From Ditylenchus dipsaci (Eukaryota; Nematoda; Chromadorea; Rhabditida; Anguinidae): a stretch of 64,000 nucleotides of DNA. The stretch lies in NCBI GenBank assembly GCA_004194705.1, contig SADC01000370.1:1-64000 (forward strand), read 5' to 3'. Positions 45,729 to 56,393 of the stretch are shown here, one piece after another. Numbering within the stretch: position 1 is the first letter of the stretch; each line of letters opens with the position of its first letter. The notes below the pieces were generated by a model. It did not search any database. It had not been told where the DNA came from and saw only the letters and a list, made by a program, of their open reading frames with translations. The position numbers were made by a program, and so were the translations under genes.

Positions 45729-48700
45729 ATGAGCGAAGTAAAGCTTTTTTTGCTGATATTCTTCGTTTTTGCTATGAGCTTAAGTCAAGGTAATTCGACC
45801 AATAATTAATTGATTTATATTTTCAAGTCAGAACTTAAGTGGTAGCCCAAGATGATGCGGATCCGCAAGAGGAGGCCCTGCAGAAAGTGCTGACCCTGAT
45901 GCACCAGCAGATCCTGACGCCGCGCCAGCTGATCCTGATGCTGCACCAGCCGATCCTGATGCTGCACCAAGCGATAGTAAGCTGAGCAAAATTTTATGCT
46001 GCTTTTTGTTAGGCTTGATTTATATTGTTTTAATATATCGAAAAAAAATTTGTAAACTTATATTTCTTATAAAAAGTTCAGGGCTAATTTAAAATTTTTA
46101 TCATATAAAAAATATTTGAAAACATTGAAAAAAAAGAATATCCCAGATTCGAAGAAAAATTGTTCAATACATCTGGTCACTACCGTATTTCTTCTAATAA
46201 ATTGGAACCCCCCCCCTTCGTTCGTTCAAAATCATGTTCTTGGCAGTGTGTTTTAACTCAGTTTTTGCGAACTACTCTCCTACAAGTCAATACCAAAATC
46301 ATATTTGTAACTCTTTTCGAAACAAAAAAGTCTCCTATGCCGCAACAAAAAATCTCTTCCTCTGTGTTTTTCTAGCCGTATTTTTTTTGTTCAAAATTTA
46401 GGCCTTAATTTCTGGTTCGGAATATGGTATCATGTATTGCATCATCTCGGCAAAAAAAACGTAGTACAAAAAGTAAAAGTATGAAGCAAATTTTTGTTCA
46501 AATTTGGTTTTTACTTTTTGCTTTTTGTGTTTCATTTTTAAAAGATGATTCAATAAATGATACCTTATTAGAAACTAGAAATTCAGGGTTCCATGTCAAA
46601 CGAAAAAAATATTTAACAGTTGGAAAAACACCGAGAAATACTCATTTACACGATGTTGTTGCAGGAAAGAGACTTATGTTAGAGGATAGGAGACTTTTTT
46701 GAGTCGAAAAGTATTTCAACCAAATAAGCCAGTGAGATGATCTATTAATTAGGTGGTAAATTTGCTCAGCTCTCAAAAGTGGTCAAAAACACAATGCTAA
46801 AAACTTGATTTTTCATCAAGGGGGGGGTGTAAGTAGCATTCATTAGAAGAACCAGAGGCGTAGGCAGAAATTCCTGACGAGAGGGGGCACCAAAATTTTT
46901 TAGGCCATTTTAACTACACCGTTTTTCAAATTTTCGAGGCCATTTTACCTATATCGCTTTGAAAAAAAATCTGAAGTGGGGCACCAACAAGGAAATTATC
47001 TAAATTTTTTAAGGGTGCCAGAGAATTAGGAAAATAGAAATTTAAGATGATGCCTTTTAGGCTAAAATGAAAATCATTATTTAGTTCATTTTAGAATGAA
47101 AAAACAAGCACACTTTCTTTTACTCAATAAATGAGTAAAATGCTGATAAAATCCGAAAAATCATGATTATATAAAACTTTGACAGTGTCGACAGGCGCCG
47201 TCGAAAACTTTTTTGGTTGATTTTGGTAAACATAAGGAAAACAGTCAAAAAAATTCCATCCTGACGGGGAGAGGGGAACCGATAAGGGAAAAATTTGACC
47301 GGGGGCACGTGCACTGCATTTTAGGATTTTAAAAGTTTTTACTAAAAAATGCAATTTCAGCAGACGGCGGTGGGGATGTTGGAGACAAGGCAGACCCGAG
47401 TGATGGTGACGGAGATGATGGAAACAAACAAGACAATGCTGGGGACAACGGTGACAATGATGACAAGTCAAACCCTGATGATGGCGGCAATGGCGGCGAT
47501 CCAAGCGATGGAAATGCTGCGGGAGGCTCTACAGGGGGTAATACAGCAGGAGGCAAAACCGGAGGAAAAAAGGGTGCTAAAGGCAGAGGTGGTGAAACGA
47601 ATGGAATAACAATGGCAATAATCAAAATAATGGAGCCAACAATGGTGTTCCAAATACACAAAATGGCGGAAATGGATTCAATAACCCAAATGGGGAAATA
47701 ATAATCCAAACGCATTCAATAACAACAACCCAAACGGAGGAAATAACGATCCAATGGTTTCAACACTAATAACCCAAATGGAAATGGAAATAACAACGGT
47801 CAAGCTGGTGGCTTCCCAAACAATCAGAACGGTTTCAACAACAATCAGAATGGCTATGACAACAACAGACAAAACGGTAATGACGGCAACACACAGGATG
47901 ACCTAGACAGTAGTGAAGAGGATGATAATGCTATCACAGGACAAAATAGAAACGGTAAAACCTATGCTATTAGTAAATTGACGAAAGAAATCTGTTAAAA
48001 AATGGCCCTATCCATAGTCGGGGTCAACTTTTTGAAGCAATCTTTTCTTAAATTCAAAAAATGTCGATATTTCTCTGGAAATTTGGCACTTTCTCATCAA
48101 AATTGGGCTTGAGTTCAGAATCCCCCCCCACGGGACTGATCAGGTGGAGGAGATAACTTCATATTCGTGTTTCTCGACCCCGATTTCATGAGAAAGCCGG
48201 CTGTTTTTTTGGTTCTGAGAAAAAAAATTTTTTCGAACCACAGGGGGGTATCATGGTTTTTTAGTCAAAATTTGAAAATTTAAATTGGCGCCTTTTGAAT
48301 TTAAAAGGGAATAGGGCTGTATTGGGAGAGGAAGGAATAAAAGGGAGCCACTAATCACACAGGGGCCACTAACAAGAAGATGTTGAACATAGTTTTGAAT
48401 ACTGGGCCTACCGCATAAATAAACTCTGGTATGCATGCTTTTCATGCATCCAGAGTCACTTTCGAGTGATTTGTGTCTAAGGTATGTGGGTGTGCGCATC
48501 TCAACTCCAAGCCCCCAAGCCCCCTGCGCCCCGAAGGGGATTCCGAGAAGTATTCTTGACCATAAAATGCATATAGAGTCTTTTTTTGCCACGGCCCAGT
48601 TGAAAAACATGGTGAGGCAGTCGAAGAATATAGATATTCAAATATAATGTTCTGCCATAAAAGTGGCCCCCTTTTATTCCCTTCCCCTCCCAATACAGCC

Positions 48701-51700
48701 CTTATTCCCTTTAAATTCAAAAGGCGCCAATTTGAATTTTTCAAATTTTGACTAAAAAACCATGATACCCCCCTGTGATTCGAAAAAAAATTTTTTCTCA
48801 GAACCAAAAAACAGCCGGCTTTCTCATGAAATCGGGGTCGAGAAACACGAATATGAAGTTATCTCTTCCACCTGATCAGTCCCCGTGGGGGGGGGGGGGG
48901 ATTCTGAACTGCAACCAAAAATTGATATTTTCGCACTTTTGAAAAGTTGACCCCCCCCCCCCAAAAAAATGAGGGGTCGACTCGACTGTGGATAGAGCCG
49001 ATGGCCAACGGCCGGTTAATCTGGGGGAGTAAACTTTTTGCGAAAAAGCGATTGAGCGGATCAGAATTCCAGTCTGATGGGCTAAATCGCTCAAAATTCA
49101 TTCATGAACCATTCTCAACCATCTTAAACCACCCTAAACCATTCAAACCAGTGTTTAAATCCATAAATCAGTGCTCAGGGTGTTTAAGATGGTTAAGAAT
49201 GGTTCATCGTGGAATTTCGAATCCCATCGAACTATAATCGAAGAATCTCAGTCCCATGGGCTTGATTGCATAGAATTCAATACTAATCCACCGTGAACCT
49301 CTCCAAACCACACCAAATTTGGAATTCTAGGCGATTGAGCCCATCGGACTGGAATTCTGATCCGCTCAATCAATTTTTGCAGAAAGTTTACCCTCCTTTA
49401 GTAACCCAAAAAAACCAGTTATTTCTGGCTTTTGGCCCTCCGAAGTGGTTTTTGAGCAATTCTCAAGAGAGCGGAGTAGGTGTAGTGCTTAGTAGTGCTT
49501 CATATACTCATAGCCGAGGTTGCTGGTTGAAATTCTGCCAGAAAGAAGGCACTTTTCTACAAAAGGGGGCACTTTATACCCAAATGGGACAGTTTTTCAC
49601 ATAAAGGAGCACTTTTTCACAAATTAGGGCGATTTTTCTACAAAAGAAGGCACCTTTTCACAAAAAAGAGCACACTTTCACAAAAGGGGACATTTTTGCC
49701 AAAAGGTGGCATTTTTTAAATTTTGTGCTTGAAAATTTCAACCGATTCTCTCACCGAAGGTTTAAGGGTTTTCGGGATTGCTGATCAAGAATTTAACGTT
49801 ATTTTTTGTGTTACAAAAAATTGTGTTCACGCTGATTTCACAGCTCAACCCAAGTTCAGACGAGAACTGTCAGTACACATATTTACGCGTGAATAGTACC
49901 ATGTAAGGCTATACTAAAAATGCCCCCCCCCCCCAGCTAGCGAAAATTTACTTTTCCTGAAGGGGAAAGGACCCGTCCCATTTTGATTCTCGTGCTCTGA
50001 ATAGGCACGGAAACACTTTGGTTTTCGAAAAATCGAAAAAAAATTTTTCGATTTGCCTTGGTCCCCCAAGGTAAAAAATTAAGAAAATTCAAAAAAAAAT
50101 TTTTTGAATTCCCGCCAAAACATTTTTTAAGGATTTAGGGCTGTATTGGGAGGGGAAGAGAATAAAAGGGCCACCTTCATGGCAAAATTATAAAAAGTGA
50201 ATTCTGGACTACTTCGGATGTCCTGCCATGTTTTCAACTGGGCCGTGGCAAAAAGAGACTCTATTACATTTTATGGTCAAGAGTACTTCTCGGAATCATG
50301 TCTAAGGTAAGTGAGTGCGCGCATCTCTAACTCTCAAGCCCCTGCGCCCCCTTCGGGGCGCAGGGGGCTTGGGGCTTGGAGTTGAGATGCGCACACCCAC
50401 ATACAGTCTATAGTGTTACCCCATGTAAATTTACGCCTGAATTTAGCGTGTGAATTTACTTGCCAATTCTCGTCTGATTTTGGGTTCAAGTGTGCAATCA
50501 GGCGTGAAGTTATAAGACACGACGGTTAAAACTCTTATGGTATGGGTTTACCCGCAGCTGAGGGGTAATTTACCCGGATAAGTTAACCCTCATCTTATGG
50601 TACGGGCTCTGATGATCGTTGAGACCAATTTTAATTGGTATCGAATCGTACTTTTTAAAAAGAATTGTACTTTTTTGTAACCCACAATTTTTTATTTTCG
50701 AATTTTTTCTTTAAATTATAGGCATTGGATATAATGGCGTTTTTTTGATGAAAAAGACCAAATTGACTTTTTGGCGAAATGTACTTTTTTCAAAATTTTG
50801 AGTTCGCAACTCTGATCTAGAGCCATTTTTCATGCTTCATTCAAAAATAAATTTCAAGGAGGCTATAATGACTACAACAATGACCGTTATGATAATAACT
50901 ACAACAACAATGGCTATAGTGGCTACAACAACGGATATGGTGATAATGACGATGATGGCTACGACAACTATGATGTTGGTGACCAAGAAGAGGACACTCG
51001 TTTTGGAGCTGGCCGATTTGGAGGTAGAAACAATAGGGGTGGCAGAATTGTCAATCCATATGGTCGACGAAGACATGGAAAACGAGGGCGACGCAAGAAT
51101 AGACGCAACAATACTAGAAGGAATAACACAGATCTATATGACCAAATGGATGGGGGTAATGGGTACAACAATTTTAACAACAACAACAATCTCAATAATA
51201 CCAACAACAATAGAAGTAAGATTTTCTAGAGTGTGTTTAACAAGATAAAGTATTCGAAAAAAACAAAATTTCGAAAGAGGAGGCATTTGAATAAGTGAAA
51301 CAGCTTCTAAAGTTGTATTACGCACTTCTTGATATCTCTTACCTCCCAGCAAATCCTCTATATTAGTGATCAGCGTAGTCTATTTACTTATAAAACTGAT
51401 TTTGAATTATTAAATTTAAATTCGGTAACACTATAGAATGTTTCCATGCTCGCAAAAAATTTACTTTTCCTCAAGGGGAAAAACCCGTCTCATATCGTTT
51501 CTCGTGCTCTGAAACGGCACGGAAACACTTTGGTTTCTAAAAATCGAAAAAAAAAAATCGATTGCTTTGAAGCTGTATTGTGAGGGGAAGGAATAAAAGG
51601 GCCACTGTCATGGCAAAACCTTAAAAGAGTGAATTCTGAACTATTCCGGATGACTTCTATGTCTTTAACTCGGGCCGTGGCAAAAATAGACTCTATATGC

Positions 51701-54126
51701 ACTTCATGGCTCTATACACATTCGCGCCCACCCCGAAAAAAATATGCTTTGATCCCCCCTGTTGATTTTTTGCGAAAAATTTTTTTTTCCAAAAAGTCTC
51801 AAAAGTGTTTATAAACACTTAACATTATTTTCACACAAAATTTTTTTGCCTTGGTCCCCAAGCTGATTTTTTTCGCAATTTTTTTTTAATAGCAAGGGGT
51901 TTTAAACATGATTTGTTAACTGGGGCTTACCGCATAAAAAAACTCTGGTACGCATATATATTTTCATGCATTCAGAGTCACTTTCGAGTGATTTCGTCTA
52001 AGGTATGTGGGTGTGCACATCTCAACCCAAGCAACCACGCCCCTACGCCCCGAAGGATTTTTTAGAAAAAATCAACAGGGGACTAAGGCATTTTTTTCGG
52101 GGTGGGCGCGAATGCGTATAGAGCCACTTCATGATCAAGAGTACTTCTCGGAATCATGTCTAAGTAAGTGAGTGCGCGCATCTCTAACTCTCAAGACTCC
52201 TGCGCTTCCTTTGTGGGCGCGAGGGCTTGGGGGTTTGGAGTTGAGATGCGCACACCACATACTTAGACAAATCACTCGAAAGTGACTCTGGATGCATGAA
52301 AAAGGATGCATACCAGAGTTTATTCATGTGGTAGGCCCCAGTACTCAAAATTAAATATTTTTTTCGACGGAAACTTTATGGTAGGTACACTCTTTATTCC
52401 TTTCCCTCTCAATACAGCCCTTATCCATATGAAAAATGTTTTGGCGGATAAATTTTTTTGGCTTTATTTAAGAAGAGGTACCATTTTCGCCTTGGTCCCC
52501 CTATCGATTTTTTTGTAAATTTTAGGTTGTACGGAACAAGCGACAAATTACTGCAATCTTATATTTTTGAAGCAGTATTCCGTCAGAATTGCAGGGCTAA
52601 GAAATTGAATGTTTTGAAGGTGTTCTTTGATCAGATGGGGAAATATATGATTAGCTAAGCAGTTAAATTGTTATCTTGGAATTGTCGATGGTGTGTTATC
52701 AATAAAATTTACAAAAAATCAATAGGGGGACCAACGCAAAAAATTGTACCTCTTCTTAAATAGTTATCAATGAAATTTACAAAAAAATCAATAGGGGGGA
52801 TCAAGAATCAAAAATGGTACCTCAAAAATGGTGCCTCTTCCACACCGTGCTTGCCGTGTTAATGTGCTTGAACTATTTTTTGGCAATTTTTTAAACTTTC
52901 TAAGCTGTGAATAATTGTAAAAAGTTTTCATATAGAGAAAGACATTCGAAAAATTTTGACTGAACTTTTGGTACTATTCCATTGTAACCACCCCCCCCCC
53001 CCCTAAACCAAACTTGTTTATAAGTACTTAAAAATCATTTTTAAGTAATAATTTTGTCGTAAAAGGCTAGAAAGCATTTTTTAAGGGTTGAGGGCTGTAT
53101 TAGGAGGGAAAGGACAAAACAGGGGCCACTTCTATAGTTCCTATAAGTACCAAAGAGTATTAATTCTCCAAGCGTTGAAGGCACTTACAAACCAGGAACT
53201 TGTGGTACAGGCAAAAGTATAAGTACTTTCAGTCCAATGGAATTGCTTTTTTGGGGGGGGGGGGGGGGGGGGGGTGTGTGCAATGGAATAGCGGCGAACT
53301 TTTGCCTTTCTATTCACTTGTAGACCAAGGCAAGTTAACCTTGAAGGAAACATAGAGATCCTGAAAGTAAAACTTTTCAAACTCGAGTGAGCGAAACAAA
53401 TTAGAATGATGCAAGGTGTTCTTCTGTCTATCAAGACAAATATTCAAAATTTTTGAAATTATTTCGACTTTTTAACACACCCTGGGAATCTGTGGGACGA
53501 GGTATTCCAGTTTGGTCCAATGTCATGTTTTTCGACTAGTGAAGTTTCAAAAGCCTGAAAGGGTTATCCCATATGTTCTTTGTCAATTCTGTAAAACAGT
53601 GTAATATAATGTTGAACCAAATTTTCAGGATTCAGCAACAACAATCGACGACCTTACCGACGTAGAAGACTAGGTCATCGTCGTCGACACCACAGATTTG
53701 CCTAGCTCTTCGTTTTACTGCCAATGACTACCGATACAATTCTCCCTACACCGGTTTTGGAACTTCCTACTTAAATGACTACAGCACTCTGGGCATTTAC
53801 CGTCGCCGAAGACTAGGCAGAAATCGTCGACGTCTTAGCAACAGGTTCACTTGGCCAAGAATTGTTGCTGCCCAAGCTTATGATCCCTATGACCAATGGC
53901 AAGGAAGTCGACTGGGTGGCTATGGAGGCTCGTATTACGGTGGAGCTGGCATATATGGAAGTAGCTATAGTGCTATGCCTGAAGGAAACATCAAGAATAG
54001 TGTAGATGGAGGTGTTTTGCACCAGTAAGCACTGGAAATGCATACAGTGGAGGCTGGGTGGGACGCCTTAATGGTTATACTGGATATGGATATTCTAACC
54101 AGTTGACTTATCCTTGGGCTAGGTGA
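45729..54126 (+). CDS. Secreted low-complexity Asp/Gly/Asn/Tyr/Arg-rich protein, five exons
   Basis: Exons are 45,729-45,789, 45,884-45,976, 47,361-47,954, 50,859-51,215 and 53,629-54,126, all joined by GT-AG introns in phase 1. Exon 1 is a signal peptide (MSEVKLFLLIFFVFAMSLSQ). Exon 2 is four ADPDAP/ADPDAAP repeats. Exon 3 is acidic DG/GN-rich, then N-rich with FNNN and NPNG words, and ends acidic. Exon 4 is GYNDYNN-like, then basic (GRRRHGKRGRRKNRR), then poly-Asn. Exon 5 is Arg-rich, then Tyr/Gly/Ser-rich (GGYGGSYYGG), with stop TGA at 54,124-54,126. The total is about 530 residues without a globular domain. Single-base frame changes occur in exon 3 (near 47,603, 47,693, 47,755) and exon 5 (near 53,700 and 54,020). 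The three in exon 3 cancel. The design suggests an extracellular structural or adhesive protein (cuticle, egg coat, mucus). No family recognised. Confidence 0.75.
45846..45883 (+). other. Alternative exon-2 acceptor region of the secreted-protein gene
   Basis: An upstream AG at 45,844-45,845 would add an acidic stretch (AQDDADPQEEA) that also looks coding but leads into a different frame from the ADPDAAP repeats. The acceptor at 45,881-45,883 keeps the repeat frame. Either splicing is alternative or one base is missing near 45,876-45,879. Confidence 0.35.
46481..46702 (+). CDS. Small secreted peptide-precursor-like protein (73 aa) within intron 2 of the secreted-protein gene
   Basis: The frame begins with a strong signal peptide (KQIFVQIWFLLFAFCVSF, residues 2-19). 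After it come an acidic spacer and several dibasic sites: KRKK at about residues 43-46, GKR near 62 and RR near 70. A Gly before Lys-Arg is the usual C-terminal amidation signal, so one or two neuropeptide-like products could be released. It lies on the same strand as the host gene and ends about 660 bases before exon 3, so it could be its own gene or an alternative exon. No known neuropeptide motif (such as RFamide) is visible, so function is open and a chance frame cannot be excluded. Confidence 0.4.
   Translation: MKQIFVQIWFLLFAFCVSFLKDDSINDTLLETRNSGFHVKRKKYLTVGKTPRNTHLHDVVAGKRLMLEDRRLF
48016..48957. mobile_element. Fold-back element with about 330-bp arms and a repeat-filled loop
   Basis: The left arm runs from ggtcaacttttt (about 48,018) through ttcagaatcccccccc, gatttcatgagaaagccggctg and gcgccttttgaatttaaa to about 48,345. 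It is mirrored at about 48,660-48,957. The loop holds one copy of the dispersed agagtcactttcgagtgat family. Arm identity is high apart from homopolymer length. Confidence 0.8.
49045..49375. repeat. Fold-back repeat, about 330 bp
   Basis: gattgagcggatcagaattccagt near 49,050 pairs with actggaattctgatccgctcaatc near 49,350. Inside, ccatcttaaaccaccc pairs loosely with ggtgtttaagatggtt. It is a small non-coding palindromic element. Confidence 0.7.
51216..53628. other. Intron 4 of the secreted-protein gene, repeat-rich
   Basis: The intron contains dispersed-family copies at about 51,590-51,720, 51,920-52,060 and 52,140-52,420, several cctgttgatttttt / aaaaaatcaacagggg inverted pairs, a G run at 53,257-53,274 and the empty-site copy of the hAT target at 53,098-53,165. 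No gene is seen. Confidence 0.6.
53113..53120 (-). other. Unoccupied paralogue of the hAT target site
   Basis: On the minus strand the repeat reads agtggcccctgttttgtcc with a single gttttgtc, where the copy at 10.58-13.15 kb has gttttgtc, the 2,552-bp hAT element, and gttttgtc again. This marks the element ends to the base. Confidence 0.85.
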
Positions 54127-54183
54127 AAGTTTGATTATGTAAATTTCATAGATTGGCCTTTTGATTTTATAAATTAGACGTTA

Positions 54184-54353
54184 CAGTCGACTGCCTCTAT
54201 TACAAACACCCTGGCGACCGGTCTTAGATGTTTCTTGTGGAGAGAGTTCGCTATAGAAGAGGTATATTGTAGAGGCCTTACTTAAAGCAAATACAACCAA
54301 ATCAAAAAGAATCGTTACTTATAGAGGGAGTTTCTTATAGAGGGAGTGGACTG
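54184..54353. mobile_element. 170-bp MITE, pogo-like, TA target duplication
   Basis: cagtcgactgcctctatta at 54,184 and tagagggagtggactg ending at 54,353 form inverted termini, each next to TA. It lies directly downstream of the secreted-protein gene's stop codon. No coding capacity. Confidence 0.7.
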
Positions 54354-54355
54354 TA

Positions 54356-56393
54356 TTACATATTTCAATTTTCGTTTGTCACTTTCCCCTCTCACCCTAT
54401 TTCGCCGTATTTTCTCGTGTTCTTTGGCTTTTTTCATCTCTGGCTTTCTCTGACAAAGATAAGTGAGGACGGATTGAGCCATACTTTTTATGGTCCGGGC
54501 AAGATATGCTAGCCCACTGTTCCTTAGCCTGACCTAAAAAACTACAAGGAATAATGAAAGTCAAATATCATGTTGGGAGTAAACAGCAAGACAGCCAATT
54601 ATTGAGCTAAATAGCTGACTCAGATTTTCCTATTTAATTATCATTAATTTTTCATACATTTTCAAAATCCGTTGTTGAAGAGGCATGCTGGCCGCCGATG
54701 GGAATATTTTGAAAGCCGGGTGACAGGTCAATTCGAAAAAGGATTATTTTAAAACGAAAATTTGTTGATCACTCTTCAGGCTTTGAGTGATGAAGAGAAA
54801 TTTCACTATCTAATATCACCGGTAACCAAGTGGTAAAGCAGTGCAGACTGTGAAAAACAGTCTCCTGTTTGATTCAGGTTGGAAGCAGCATTCTTTTTCA
54901 ATAAACATTTCCTTCAAAAGTCTCAAAAACTATTTATAAACATTTTCAGCAAAAACGTTTTGGTACAGGAATTGAAAAAAAATTGCCCTAGGATCCCACG
55001 ACATTTTTTGGAAATGCTTTGTTTTTATGAATATCTCAAAAGCTTGGAGAAATTTTTTGAAATCTTTGCACCAAAATCTTTTTACCAAAAAATTTTCTGC
55101 TTGAAATAGTTCGAAAGTGAAATAAATAGTTTTTATAATTTTTGAAAAAAAAAGAGAGGACGGACCAAGTTCAAAAATCGGCATCCAATATAGAATAGGG
55201 TCAAATCTTTGTCAACATTTAAACATATATAAACTTTAGCAATAATCAGATCGTAGCTTACTAAACAACGATGGTCTGCCCTTTCAAACTTTTCTAGAAA
55301 TGGTTTTACATTACACAATACATGCATGAAGTAACAAAAAGTATATTTTATTCTAGAAACAAATTTCAATGAATTTTTTGCACATATTTTTAAATAAAAG
55401 TTTTCCTACTAATATACAAACAACAAATTGTATTACACAGGGTTTTTAAAGTCTAAATAGTAGACTGAAAATATTGCTTAATACAGATTAACTTAGTCCT
55501 TGTAATTGACTTTTGATGTGTCTAGCCTTGCTGTTCTGTCCTTTTTGCAGTATGAGTCCAAAATTCAGTGAATTTGCTGGGAATTGTTTCAAACCAAAAG
55601 ATGCTATTTTTAGCAAACGAGTGGTTTCCAGCACTTTTTACGACATTTACCTTGAACACAGATATTTATTATCACTGATATTCATTATTTTTAGAACACA
55701 GATATTTATTATTTATTATAGCAATAAACCACTCGAACAACAAGAAGATCAAAGAAAGACTCTGTTAGCCTTGGTTTTATTACAAGGATTCTAATTGAAA
55801 TTTTCAAAATGAAGGAAGACGAGATTTCAATGTTAAAATGAGGGACATTTTTCAAAAATCACTAAAACTGATTTCAAAGGCGCCAAAACTTCTACCTATT
55901 CTTAAAGGATCATGGTTTTTGCGCGCAGTGGCATGTGCAAAATTTGAATTAGTGGGTGACACTTCTCTTTCGTCTCGCACTTTAATCTTTGAAGTCTTTT
56001 CGGACGACTGCCAAGAGTAAATGTAGAGACCAAAAAGATTTAGACCAAAATTAAAATTTTTGTCGTACCACTGCGCGCACAAACCATGGTTCTTTAAATT
56101 ATTTTTTCGTGATAAGCACTTACTTTGGCATTTTTCCTAGACGATTTTTGCTTCCCACTGTTTCTTCAAAATAGCAAAGTGGTCCGTTTGCGCCTTGCGT
56201 AGAATAAGCCTTTCGCCTATAGCATTCATGGGCTCAGTAGTGTAATTAAGTGGAAAATTAATAAATCTCCTGAAAAATCACGCTTTTTATTTCAAACAAA
56301 TTGACTTTTGTGATTCGTACAGTCCGCAACTGATTTTAATATTTTTTGAGACAACATCTGAAAAAGTCGCATAGTTTTATAGTTTTTAAGAAC
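54356..56393. other. Intergenic, with SINE-like and inverted repeat relics
   Basis: Besides the SINE-like segment at 54,821-54,885, bases about 55,910-56,085 (ccatggtt ... gcgcgcagtggcatgtgcaa) are a diverged, inverted relative of the repeats at 18.5 and 22.6 kb, with termini atcatggtttttgcgcgcag / ctgcgcgcacaaaccatggt. No gene recognised. Confidence 0.5.
54821..54885 (+). repeat. tRNA-derived SINE-like segment
   Basis: ggtaaccaagtggtaaagca resembles an A box and gtttgattcaggtt a degenerate B box, with an anticodon-arm-like cagactgtgaaaaacagtct between them. The acceptor stem is missing, so a functional tRNA is unlikely. Confidence 0.45.

Larger units (their letters stand above)
47955..50858. 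other. Intron 3 of the secreted-protein gene, filled with repeats
   Basis: This 2.9-kb intron contains two fold-back elements (48,016-48,957 and 49,045-49,375), copies of the dispersed family (48,350-48,560; 50,130-50,400), and from 49,550 to 49,710 five loose units of cacttttt-acaaaag type. Nothing coding is recognised. Confidence 0.6.

Noticed and set aside
48251..48807. Minus-strand frames of about 120 residues
   Set aside because: They run through the arms and loop of a fold-back repeat and change between copies.
50837..51210. Antisense frames rich in Val/Ile or Leu
   Set aside because: They mirror the Asn/Gly/Tyr-rich exon 4 of the secreted-protein gene, which has correct splice sites.
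55513..55794. Plus-strand 93-residue frame
   Set aside because: Low-complexity, includes a local repeat (agaacacagatatttattat) and has no recognisable domain.
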